This document shows positions 1 to 7,460 of a stretch of 12,763 bases of DNA, one piece after another. The position numbers and the translations under genes were made by a program. The DNA is taken from positions 1-12,763 of the forward strand of contig JBIICS010000082.1 in NCBI GenBank assembly GCA_044238735.1, written 5' to 3'. This DNA comes from JBIICS01 sp044238735. GTDB lineage: Bacteria > Bacteroidota > Bacteroidia > UBA4408. Position 1 is the first letter of the stretch. The number at the start of each line of letters is the position of its first letter. A model generated the notes under the pieces. That model did no database searches. It was not told where the DNA came from and was given only the letters and a program-made list of their open reading frames with translations.

Positions 1-306
1 TTTCTAAAAAGATCTAACCCTTTATATTATTATCTTTTTGGTGTTAGCACTAAAGATGAAAAGAAACTTTTGGATCAAATAGTTGAACAAACGGAATTAA
101 AATTTTTAAAGTGGTCGGTAAATCAGATTGTTAAATGGGATAAAAAAACATACTCTCCAAACCTTATCCACATTCATGGAACAGAAGATCGAATTTTATT
201 TTATAAAAATATAAAAGCCAATTTTACAGTTAAGGGAGGCAAACATTTTATGATTTATACCAATGCCAAACACGTAAACACAATCCTAAACCAAATAGTT
301 GAATAA
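1..306 (+). CDS. alpha/beta hydrolase, C-terminal part (5' end outside window)
   Basis: The frame is open from base 1 and ends at TAA 304-306, giving 101 residues of the C-terminal end of a protein. The segment HIHGTEDRI (Asp at about residue 63) followed by GGKHFMIY (His at about residue 82) is the usual C-terminal layout of the alpha/beta-hydrolase fold. There the Asp and His complete a Ser-His-Asp triad; the nucleophile elbow would lie before the window. Short alpha/beta hydrolases with this ending are common in Bacteroidota. The substrate cannot be told from this end. The gene converges on ettA, and its last codons lie inside a strong inverted repeat. A TTG at 70 is only an internal codon, because the reading frame and family similarity extend upstream of it. 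The family call is fairly sure; the function is unknown. Confidence 0.75.
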   Translation, partial: FLKRSNPLYYYLFGVSTKDEKKLLDQIVEQTELKFLKWSVNQIVKWDKKTYSPNLIHIHGTEDRILFYKNIKANFTVKGGKHFMIYTNAKHVNTILNQIVE

Positions 307-338
307 CGAAATGGTATTCATTTTCGTTATTCAACTAT
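295..338. terminator. 17-bp inverted repeat, probable bidirectional terminator
   Basis: Bases 295-311 are a perfect reverse complement of 322-338, with a 10-nt loop between them. The left arm includes the last codons and the stop (304-306) of the hydrolase gene. The repeat lies between two convergent genes (the hydrolase ending at 306 and ettA ending at 422). There is no long T-run after it on either side, so termination is inferred from the stem length and the position. Confidence 0.6.
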
Positions 339-421
339 CTTATTTCTAATTTCAATTAATATTTCAGGCAAATAGGTACTTTTTAAAAAATAAGTTAACA
401 GCCCCATCTTAGCCTGTAATT

Positions 422-2107
422 TTAAATAGCTACCTTTTTATATTTTACCCGCTTTGGGGTGGTATCGCCTAAACGTTTTTTCTTATTCTCTTCATAATCG
501 CTATAAGAACCTTCGAACCAATACACCGAACTATCTCCTTCAAAGGCTAAAATATGAGTACACACCCGATCTAGAAACCAACGATCATGCGAGATAATTA
601 CCGCACAGCCTGCAAAGTCTTCTAAACCTTCCTCTAATGCACGGAGTGTATTAACATCAATATCGTTAGTGGGTTCATCTAACAACAATACATTACCTCC
701 TTCTTTTAGAGCCATAGCCAAATGCAAACGATTACGCTCTCCACCTGATAAAATACCACATTTTTTTTGTTGATCGGCCCCATTAAAATTGAAACGCGAT
801 AAATAAGCTCTTGCTATAATTTGCTTACCTCCAATTTCAATATACTCTGCCCCCTGAGATATCACCTCGTAAACGGTTTTTTCATTATCTATGTCTTTAT
901 GAGATTGATCTACATAAGAAATTTTTACAGTTTCACCAACCTTAAATTCACCGGAATTGGGATTTTCTTGCCCCATAATCATTCTAAATAAAGTGGTTTT
1001 TCCTACTCCATTGGGTCCAATAATTCCAACTATTCCGGCTGGAGGTAATTTAAAACTTAAATGTTCGTATAAAAGTCTGTCGCCATATGCTTTTGATACA
1101 TCAACGGATTCAATAACTTCATTACCCAGGCGAGGACCGTTGGGAATGAATATTTCCAATTTTTCCTCTTTTTCTTTTACATCTTCGGAGAGCATTTTTT
1201 CATAATTCTGTAAACGTGCTTTTTGTTTGGCCTGCCTTCCCTTAGCGCCTTGTCTAACCCAATCTAACTCTCTTTTTAAATTTTTCTGACGCTTACTCTC
1301 TTGTTTTTCTTCCTGAGCAAGTCTTTTTTGTTTTTGATCTAACCATTCCGAATAATTACCTTTCCATGGAATACCCTCACCTCTATCTAACTCTAATATC
1401 CAACCGGCAACGTTATCCAGAAAATAACGGTCGTGGGTAATGGCCAATACAGTTCCTTTGTATTCGTGGAGGAAATTTTCTAACCATTCAACGCTTTCCG
1501 CGTCCAGGTGATTGGTAGGCTCATCTAACAACAATATATCGGGTTGCTGCAAAAGCAAACGACATAAAGCGACTCTTCTTCTTTCTCCACCCGATAAAAC
1601 CTTAATAGAAGTATCGCTTTCCGGACATCTTAAGGCATCCATTGCGATCTCCAATCGATTGTCCAGATTCCATAAATCTAAGTTATCGATTTGTTCCTGT
1701 AATTGAGCCTGACGATTAATGAGCTTTTCCATTTTATCCGGGTCGCTCATAATCTCTTCATCCATAAATTTATTATTAACCTCTTCAAACTCATTTAAGA
1801 TATTCACATATTCCTGAACCCCTTCTCTAACAATTTCTATAACAGTTTTGGATTCATCTAACTGAGGTTCTTGTTCGAGGTACCCCACTTTATAACCTGG
1901 AGACCAAACCACATCTCCCTGATATGATTTTTCTACTCCAGCTATAATTTTCATTAATGTAGATTTACCCGACCCATTTAAACCTATTATCCCAATTTTA
2001 GCCCCATAATAGAAGCTTAAATACATGTCTTTTAAAATGGTTTTTCCGGTATTTAACGTTTTGCTAACGTTTACCATGGAGAAAATGATTTGTCTTCCTT
2101 CGCTCAT
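422..2107 (-). CDS. ettA: ABC-F protein EttA, energy-dependent translational throttle
   Basis: This is a soluble ABC-F ATPase with two nucleotide-binding domains and no membrane segments. In E. coli, EttA binds the ribosomal E site and gates entry into elongation according to the ATP/ADP ratio. Domain 1 has Walker A GLNGSGKST (residues 42-50), signature LSGGE (171-175) and Walker B ILLLDEP with catalytic Glu196. An insertion at about 95-140 fits the EttA 'arm'. The charged linker at about 250-325 fits the P-site tRNA-interaction motif. Domain 2 has Walker A GPNGVGKT (364-371), signature LSGGE (453-457) and Glu478. At 561 residues it is close to the 555 of E. coli EttA, and the N-terminus matches EttA starts. 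All ATPase residues look intact. The gene is probably transcribed alone: there is 195 bp up to the response regulator gene and a promoter-like motif upstream of its start. Confidence 0.93.
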   Translation of the reverse strand: MSEGRQIIFSMVNVSKTLNTGKTILKDMYLSFYYGAKIGIIGLNGSGKSTLMKIIAGVEKSYQGDVVWSPGYKVGYLEQEPQLDESKTVIEIVREGVQEYVNILNEFEEVNNKFMDEEIMSDPDKMEKLINRQAQLQEQIDNLDLWNLDNRLEIAMDALRCPESDTSIKVLSGGERRRVALCRLLLQQPDILLLDEPTNHLDAESVEWLENFLHEYKGTVLAITHDRYFLDNVAGWILELDRGEGIPWKGNYSEWLDQKQKRLAQEEKQESKRQKNLKRELDWVRQGAKGRQAKQKARLQNYEKMLSEDVKEKEEKLEIFIPNGPRLGNEVIESVDVSKAYGDRLLYEHLSFKLPPAGIVGIIGPNGVGKTTLFRMIMGQENPNSGEFKVGETVKISYVDQSHKDIDNEKTVYEVISQGAEYIEIGGKQIIARAYLSRFNFNGADQQKKCGILSGGERNRLHLAMALKEGGNVLLLDEPTNDIDVNTLRALEEGLEDFAGCAVIISHDRWFLDRVCTHILAFEGDSSVYWFEGSYSDYEENKKKRLGDTTPKRVKYKKVAI

Positions 2108-2129
2108 TTATTCAAAATTTTTATGAGTG

Positions 2130-2137
2130 CAAATATC
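2130..2137 (-). promoter_or_regulatory. possible -7 element upstream of ettA
   Basis: Read on the minus strand, GATATTTG matches 7 of 8 positions of the Bacteroidota -7 consensus TAnnTTTG and is followed by CA. It ends 22 nt before the ettA ATG, which would give a leader of roughly 15-20 nt. No exact TTTG is visible at the -33 position. This is a motif match only. Confidence 0.35.
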
Positions 2138-2302
2138 TTAATTTTTTTGAGCGAAAGGGCTATCAATAGGCTTAAATTATAGGGTAAATTCTAATTTCCT
2201 TAAACCTTTTTATGGAAAATAAAGAATAAGATTAAACATCTGGGAAGAGTTTAATTTTTTAAACAATTATTACTAAGCCTGAATATTAAGATTTAAATGC
2301 TA

Positions 2303-2677
2303 TTATTGATTTTTATACTTATCGGGGCAAAGTAATCGTCTTAAATCATCTTTGTTAACGGGTTTAACAAGAAAGCCCAATTGATTGGTATTACGGGCAC
2401 GTTCAGTAGTTTTTTCATCTGCGTTTCCGGAGGTATAAATAATGGGAATATTTAATTCTTTGTTAAGAAGTTCTGCAGTTTCAATACCATCCTTGTTGCC
2501 TTCAATTCTAACGTCCATTAAAATAATATCGGGTTTTTCTTTGCGGGCAATTTCAATAGCGTCATCTCCATTATCTACGTTACCAATTACCTGACAACAA
2601 CTATTCTCTGAAACATAGTTTTCCATTAAAAAAGCAACTAATTGCTCGTCTTCAACTATTAAAACTTTCTTGCTCAT
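2303..2677 (-). CDS. single-domain response regulator (receiver only)
   Basis: The 124-residue product is one CheY-like receiver (REC) domain with no output domain. The acidic pocket is Glu9-Asp10 (VLIVEDE), the phospho-acceptor is Asp55 (IILMDVRI), the switch residue is Thr82 (IIYTSGN) and the conserved lysine is Lys105 (FLVKPV). All the residues needed for phosphotransfer are present. The ATG lies inside the end of the upstream kinase gene and the two genes overlap by 26 bp, so they are almost certainly one transcript with coupled translation and cognate partners. With no DNA-binding, ANTAR or enzymatic domain, it must act by protein contact or by passing phosphate on. The final target is not visible in this window. 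Confidence 0.92.
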   Translation of the reverse strand: MSKKVLIVEDEQLVAFLMENYVSENSCCQVIGNVDNGDDAIEIARKEKPDIILMDVRIEGNKDGIETAELLNKELNIPIIYTSGNADEKTTERARNTNQLGFLVKPVNKDDLRRLLCPDKYKNQ

Positions 2678-4697
2678 CTTTAAAAGTTATAATTACGTTT
2701 AACCCATTTTGGGTCTTTATTACGTAAGAAGCTTTTAATTGTTTCGTAAAAATGAATAATAATTTAAATCCAAGTGATTCCAATTTATTTACATCTAAAG
2801 GGAAGTCTTGGGGCAAACCCGGTCCATCATCAGCTATACAAAGCACATTGTTTTCGGCTTCTTTTTTCAATGAAACCCTTATTAAACCTTCATTTCTATT
2901 ATTAAAGGCATATTTAAAACTATTGGTAATTAGCTCATTAACGATTAGGGCAATTGGTATTGCTTTTTTAGGAGTAACCGATACCTGATCTAAATCAAAA
3001 TCAATTTTTATAGATTTTCCCTTCGAATAAAATCCACTTAAAAACTTAACCAAATCTCTCAGGTAATCACTTAAATCGATATCAGCAAAGTTTGCTGTTT
3101 TGTATAGCTTTTCGTGGATTAGAGACATAGCCGTTATCCGATGTTGCACCTCGCTAAGTTCTTGCCGAAGTGAATCGTTTTTTGATTTAACAAGCTGCAT
3201 TTCAATTAATCCAAGAACGATAGCCAAATTGTTTTTAACCCGATGATGAACCTCGCCTAATAGCGTTTCCTTTTCTTTTAACGATTCTTCAATTTTTAGA
3301 GATTGTTCTACATTAGTGGTAATATCAATACCAAAACCAATCATGTAATTTAATACCTTTTTATTATTGGTTACAGGAAATATTTTTCTTAAAAAATAAA
3401 GCGTTTTACCATTATCCTTTACTTCTTTATCAATATACTCTGCAGGTACTAAAGTGTTTTTTACCTGATTAAAAAGTTCATTTCGTTTATAAACAAATTC
3501 TTCATCCAGATTAATTAAACGGCAATATTCAAAATCATCTTTGCCAATTAATTCATTTCTTAATTCTTCACTTTCAACAGCATTAGAATTAATAAACTTA
3601 ATTTGATGACGTTCGTTAAAAACAATAATTTCTACCGGAATATTAGAAAGAATAGATTCGTAAAAAGACTTCTGATCTTCAATCTTATGGCTCTTTTCAA
3701 TTACTTCATCCGTTCTTTCTTTTACCTGCTGCTCTAAATTATTGGAATATGCAAGTAAACTGTCTCGCATATTCAAAAGAGCGTTACCCAAAATATCATC
3801 ATCTCCTAATTTGATGTATGAAGTTTTTAAATTTCCTTTTTCTATTTCATTTGCAAACTCGGATGTTTTCTTAAAACTTAAGGATAGTTTATTTAACGAT
3901 TGAGCCATTTGACCAATTACATTTCGTTCTACTTCTAACTGTTCATCAATCAATTTACCTTCGGCCAAACTTTCTATAATGCCTTTCATTTTAAGAACCG
4001 GATTAGCAATATTAACCGATATAAAGTAGATGCATATTGAAACAAAAAACAATAAACCAAAAGAAGTGATTATCAATGTATAAACTATGCGTTGAGAGTC
4101 TTTTTCAAGGTCTCCTTTAATTTGATCGAGATGCTTTTTATTGGATAAAGTAATACTTTTTAGCTTTAGAAGGGTTTGCTTAGTGAGTGGAATAATATCT
4201 TCCTCAATAATTTCTTCTGCCAAAAACTTTTTTGCAGGATTTTCATAATCCTCAAAGTTTTTGAGTAATCGGATAATTTCGCGCTGATGATCGAGTAGTT
4301 TTTCGAAATTAACTAATACAAGATCCAAATTATCGGATTTACTGATAATATTAGTTTGCTCATCCGTGTTATTCTTAAAAAATAAATCGAAATTAGATTT
4401 TATAGCAGGATATCTTACGTTGTGTAAATACTTTAAACTTCTTTTATCGTCAATGTTATTGGGTAAGTATACCCAATTTGTAATGTACATTTTAGATTCA
4501 ACAATAATTGTTTTTAGATCATCCAGCTGGTCGATAAGCGGATTTATCTTTCTGGTAATCTTTTCGAGATTTTTATGATCCCTCTTCAGTAAATAGAAAT
4601 TAAATATAGCGTTAATGAAAACGAAAAGAATCATTATAATAAATACAATGAAAATTTTCGGAAATCCCCTAACCGTTAAATAATTTTTTAATTTCAC
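2652..4697 (-). CDS. membrane sensor histidine kinase (HAMP-PAS-HisKA_2-HATPase_c)
   Basis: This 681-residue kinase has TM1 at about 14-37, a periplasmic region at about 38-202 that looks largely helical, and TM2 at about 203-227. These are followed by HAMP (about 228-285), a coiled coil (about 318-345) and a PAS-like domain (about 346-460). The HisKA_2 segment GEVHHRVKNN (481-490) gives His485 as the likely phospho-acceptor. The ATPase has N box NELITNSFKYAF (from Asn587) and G1 box ADDGPGLP (622-629), so it looks catalytically intact. The start is GTG at 4697. An in-frame TAA sits two codons upstream, and there is no other usual start codon before TM1, which decides it. It overlaps the response regulator gene and faces a TonB receptor/YfiR pair across 62 bp. 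The periplasmic part could sense that pair or a small ligand; this is inferred. Confidence 0.9.
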   Translation of the reverse strand: MKLKNYLTVRGFPKIFIVFIIMILFVFINAIFNFYLLKRDHKNLEKITRKINPLIDQLDDLKTIIVESKMYITNWVYLPNNIDDKRSLKYLHNVRYPAIKSNFDLFFKNNTDEQTNIISKSDNLDLVLVNFEKLLDHQREIIRLLKNFEDYENPAKKFLAEEIIEEDIIPLTKQTLLKLKSITLSNKKHLDQIKGDLEKDSQRIVYTLIITSFGLLFFVSICIYFISVNIANPVLKMKGIIESLAEGKLIDEQLEVERNVIGQMAQSLNKLSLSFKKTSEFANEIEKGNLKTSYIKLGDDDILGNALLNMRDSLLAYSNNLEQQVKERTDEVIEKSHKIEDQKSFYESILSNIPVEIIVFNERHQIKFINSNAVESEELRNELIGKDDFEYCRLINLDEEFVYKRNELFNQVKNTLVPAEYIDKEVKDNGKTLYFLRKIFPVTNNKKVLNYMIGFGIDITTNVEQSLKIEESLKEKETLLGEVHHRVKNNLAIVLGLIEMQLVKSKNDSLRQELSEVQHRITAMSLIHEKLYKTANFADIDLSDYLRDLVKFLSGFYSKGKSIKIDFDLDQVSVTPKKAIPIALIVNELITNSFKYAFNNRNEGLIRVSLKKEAENNVLCIADDGPGLPQDFPLDVNKLESLGFKLLFIFTKQLKASYVIKTQNGLNVIITFKDEQESFNS

Positions 4698-4759
4698 AAC
4701 TTACAACTGATAAACCATTAAACTTTGAGATTTTTTTCTATTTATAATGTTTCGAAAAT
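4698..4759. promoter_or_regulatory. divergent promoter region, kinase / TonB receptor
   Basis: These 62 bp separate the GTG of the kinase gene from the ATG of the receptor gene, so promoters for both arms must lie here or inside the genes. On the plus strand, TTTG at 4724-4727 and the AT-rich TAATGTTTC at 4745-4753 loosely resemble the Bacteroidota -33/-7 pair, but the -7 element is not an exact match. I see no clear palindromic operator. The shared spacer suggests the two arms could be co-regulated. Confidence 0.4.
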
Positions 4760-6832
4760 ATGAATAATTTACTTAATATAGCATTGTTTTTAAGACCTGT
4801 GGTGAAGAAAATATTATTACTGCTATTCCTTATCCCTTTTGCTGTAAAATCGCAAACGGATTCATTGCTGTTAAAGAAAGACAGCTTAGACATTTATGAC
4901 ATGAGCATAGATGAATTAATAAAATTAAAAGCTCATGGTGTTCCGAGCGAAATGGAATCTTTAATTAACAGTCTTATCTCTGTAGCATCTAAAAAACCAC
5001 TTAATGTTCGTGAATCTCCCAGTGTAATAACGTTGATTACCGAAGAAGAAATTAAAAATTCGGGTGCGCGTGATTTAATTGATGTTTTAAGGTTAGTACC
5101 CGGCATAAACTTTGGGGTAGATATTGAGGGGGTAGTTGGTATTGGAATGCGCGGAAACTGGGCTATAGAAGGAAAAGTTTTAGTGTTGTTGGACGGGCAG
5201 GAGTTAAATGAAACAGTTACCGGAGCAGTAACTTTTGGAAACCGATATGCGGTGGAACACATTAAAAGAATTGAAATAATTAGAGGACCGGGCTCGGCTA
5301 TATATGGGGGCTATGCCGAATACGGAGTGATAAATATTATAACCAAGCAAGCAGAAGATCTTAATGGAATTAATATTACCACTACCTATGGACAAATGGA
5401 AAAAGATTATGGTAGGAAAAACTTAAGTATTTCGGCTGGTAAGCGAATAAATGATTTAAGAATTAGTTTTTCAGGTTTTTTGGGCAGAGGTCAACGAAGT
5501 GATCAAATCTACAAGGATTATTACGGAGACAGTTATTCAATGGCCGGTAACTCAAGCTTAAATTCATCTTTTGCCAATATTGCTGTTAGCTATAAGGGTT
5601 TAAGCCTAAGAGCTATTGGTGATTACTACAATTGTATTATACGAGATGGATATGGCGAAGTTATTAAGCAAGGGCCGGTAAAAACTAGCTTTAACAATCT
5701 TTTTTCTGAACTTAAATACGTAAAGGATTTAAACAAGAAATTAAATTTAAGTGCAAGAGTCAATTATAAAAATCAAAGTCCATGGAAATCAAATGGTTAT
5801 GATTTTGACCTGCCTTATTTTGTTACTTCTACCCGGATTTTTCAGAATGTATCTCTAAATTATAATTCGAGCAGGAAATTAAACTTTGTTTTTGGATCTG
5901 AATGCTATCAGGATTATGCAATTGATAGAATGAAATCTGGATATTTTTCTAATGGAGGTAACAATAAGAACTTTCAAAACTACGCCGGTTTTTTTCAAGG
6001 TCAATTAAAACTTCAACCAATCAACTTAATTTTCGGAACCCGATTTGATAGTCATAGTGAATTTGGTAACGCATTAGTTCCCAGGGTTGGTTTAACCAAG
6101 AAATACGATAAGTTTCATTACAAAATTTTATTCAGTAGAGCATTTAAATCACCTACTATTGATAATATTAATTTCGCTGACTCCAAAGGGATTAAACCAG
6201 AATACACCAACGTTTATGAGGCAGAAATCGGTTATAAAATAAATAAAAATTCATTTTTCTCAATTAATGCCTATGATATTAGCACCACACAGGCAATTGT
6301 ATACTATACCTCTAAAGACAGCAGTAACACTGACTTTTATTCAAACTTTGGATACACCGGAACTAAGGGTATAGAATTGGAATACCGATTTAAAGAAAAA
6401 TGGGGATATTTTAACCTCAACTATGCGTATTATTCTTCAACAAATAAATCTTCTGTTGATGTTTATTCAACCCCAGAATCTAAATCCTTATTAGCATTTG
6501 CTAATCATCGAGTGAATTTAAACACCGGAATTAATATTAATAAAAACTTATCTCTAAATTCTACAGCCTCTTATTTTGGTAAAAGATGGTTTGTTTCGGG
6601 AATTGATTCTGCCGGAAATTCAATAAAAGAAAAAATGGATCCTCTGCTTTTACTTAACTTCTTTATTCGATATCAAACTCCAATAAAAGGTTTTAATGTT
6701 GGCTTGGGAGTTTATGATGCATTAAATTCTAAACTTAATTTCATTCAGCCATACGATGGAGGTCATGCACCATTGCCGGGTCCATCAAGAGAATTTATTA
6801 TTCGTTTGGATTATACTTTAAACTACAAATAA
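4760..6832 (+). CDS. TonB-dependent outer-membrane receptor
   Basis: The 690-residue protein has a signal peptide (Lys16-Lys17, then a run of Leu and other hydrophobic residues, with cleavage probably near residue 31 before QTD). The plug domain spans about 85-196, with typical segments SPSVITLITEEEI, VLVLLDGQ, IEIIRGPGSAIYG and GVINIITK. The remainder alternates in the way of a 22-strand beta-barrel and ends IIRLDYTLNYK. TonB-dependent receptors import ligands such as siderophores, cobalamin or heme, or act as signal transducers. The length and the lack of an N-terminal carboxypeptidase-like domain or a SusD neighbour argue against the SusC glycan class. The ligand is unknown. The next gene, a YfiR-family protein, starts 3 nt after the stop, so the two are an operon. 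The segment DMSIDELIKLK before the plug resembles the N-termini of receptors I recall beside YfiR-like genes; that recollection is unchecked. Confidence 0.9.
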   Translation: MNNLLNIALFLRPVVKKILLLLFLIPFAVKSQTDSLLLKKDSLDIYDMSIDELIKLKAHGVPSEMESLINSLISVASKKPLNVRESPSVITLITEEEIKNSGARDLIDVLRLVPGINFGVDIEGVVGIGMRGNWAIEGKVLVLLDGQELNETVTGAVTFGNRYAVEHIKRIEIIRGPGSAIYGGYAEYGVINIITKQAEDLNGINITTTYGQMEKDYGRKNLSISAGKRINDLRISFSGFLGRGQRSDQIYKDYYGDSYSMAGNSSLNSSFANIAVSYKGLSLRAIGDYYNCIIRDGYGEVIKQGPVKTSFNNLFSELKYVKDLNKKLNLSARVNYKNQSPWKSNGYDFDLPYFVTSTRIFQNVSLNYNSSRKLNFVFGSECYQDYAIDRMKSGYFSNGGNNKNFQNYAGFFQGQLKLQPINLIFGTRFDSHSEFGNALVPRVGLTKKYDKFHYKILFSRAFKSPTIDNINFADSKGIKPEYTNVYEAEIGYKINKNSFFSINAYDISTTQAIVYYTSKDSSNTDFYSNFGYTGTKGIELEYRFKEKWGYFNLNYAYYSSTNKSSVDVYSTPESKSLLAFANHRVNLNTGININKNLSLNSTASYFGKRWFVSGIDSAGNSIKEKMDPLLLLNFFIRYQTPIKGFNVGLGVYDALNSKLNFIQPYDGGHAPLPGPSREFIIRLDYTLNYK

Positions 6833-6835
6833 TAA

Positions 6836-7384
6836 TTGAATAACCTTAACAAGACATATCGTTTCATATTAAACCTAATTCTTCTGGTATTTATACTTAC
6901 CAGTATGAATATGTCGACTGGTTATGCTCAAGAAAAAGATTATAAAGCCTATACTTTGTATGTATATAACTTTATGAAATATATAGAATGGCCTGAAAGT
7001 GAAAGTAAAGGTGATTTTATAATTGCAACAATAGGTAATTCGCCAATTGATAATGAATTTAAGACATTAGCAAAATCAAAAAAGTTAAAAGGGCGCAATA
7101 TCGTTTTCAAGAAATATAATTCGGTTGAGGAAATTGATAATTGCCATTTAATTTTTATCCCCTCTAAAGAATATGCAACCCTCAAAAACATTAATTCAAT
7201 AATAAAACAAAAATCCATTTTATTGGTAAGCGAAAATGAAGGAGGCGCTTATAAAGGCGCATCTATAAGCTTTGCAGTAAATGATGAAGATGAGTTAACT
7301 TTTGATATTAACCGTAAAGAACTGGAAAATCATAAATTAAAAATATCCAGCACTTTAGTTAATTTAGGAAATGTGGTTAAGTAA
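6836..7384 (+). CDS. YfiR-family (DUF4154) periplasmic protein, TTG start
   Basis: The 182-residue product has an N-terminal hydrophobic signal (about residues 9-22) with likely cleavage after GYAQ (29-32), so it should be periplasmic. Family marks are YNFMKYIEWP (44-53), CHLIFIPS (103-110) and, near the end, HKLKISSTLVNLGNVV. In Pseudomonas, YfiR is a periplasmic repressor of the membrane diguanylate cyclase YfiN. Here the membrane partner nearby is a histidine kinase. The start is TTG at 6836: an in-frame TAA lies directly upstream (6833-6835), and the first ATG (6905) would cut off the signal peptide. The 3-nt gap to the receptor stop suggests translational coupling. The protein has only one cysteine (Cys103), so it cannot form the internal disulfides known in Pseudomonas YfiR. 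Family call sure; partner inferred. Confidence 0.88.
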   Translation: MNNLNKTYRFILNLILLVFILTSMNMSTGYAQEKDYKAYTLYVYNFMKYIEWPESESKGDFIIATIGNSPIDNEFKTLAKSKKLKGRNIVFKKYNSVEEIDNCHLIFIPSKEYATLKNINSIIKQKSILLVSENEGGAYKGASISFAVNDEDELTFDINRKELENHKLKISSTLVNLGNVVK

Positions 7385-7426
7385 ATCTAAATCAAAGTAA
7401 TAACAATAAAGCAGAAACAAAATCAG

Positions 7427-7460
7427 GTTTAGAACTCATTTAATTGGACTTATTCTAAAC
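7427..7460. terminator. weak inverted repeat between convergent yfiR-like gene and bshC
   Basis: GTTTAGAA at 7427-7434 is the reverse complement of TTCTAAAC at 7453-7460, with an 18-nt loop. It spans the bshC stop (7450-7452) in the 65-bp convergent spacer. The 8-bp AT-rich stem and long loop make it a weak terminator candidate; position is the main argument. Confidence 0.3.

Noticed and set aside
957..1706. Plus-strand open frames opposite ettA
   Set aside because: They are mirror frames of the Walker and signature regions of ettA, with no start context or recognisable protein.
2108..2302. Terminator or small gene between the response regulator and ettA
   Set aside because: Only short imperfect stems (for example around 2158-2172 and 2183-2199) and no credible open frame; nothing beyond the ettA promoter-like motif and a short heptad run.
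2752..4578. Plus-strand open frames opposite the histidine kinase
   Set aside because: Shadows of the kinase coding sequence; no domain likeness and no promoter-like motif.
4933..5395. Antisense open frames within the TonB receptor gene
   Set aside because: They overlap the conserved plug-domain coding region, have no family likeness, and their composition is explained by the codon pattern of the sense gene.
4760..6832. SusC-type polysaccharide receptor
   Set aside because: Only 690 residues, no N-terminal carboxypeptidase-like domain, and the next gene is YfiR-like, not SusD-like.
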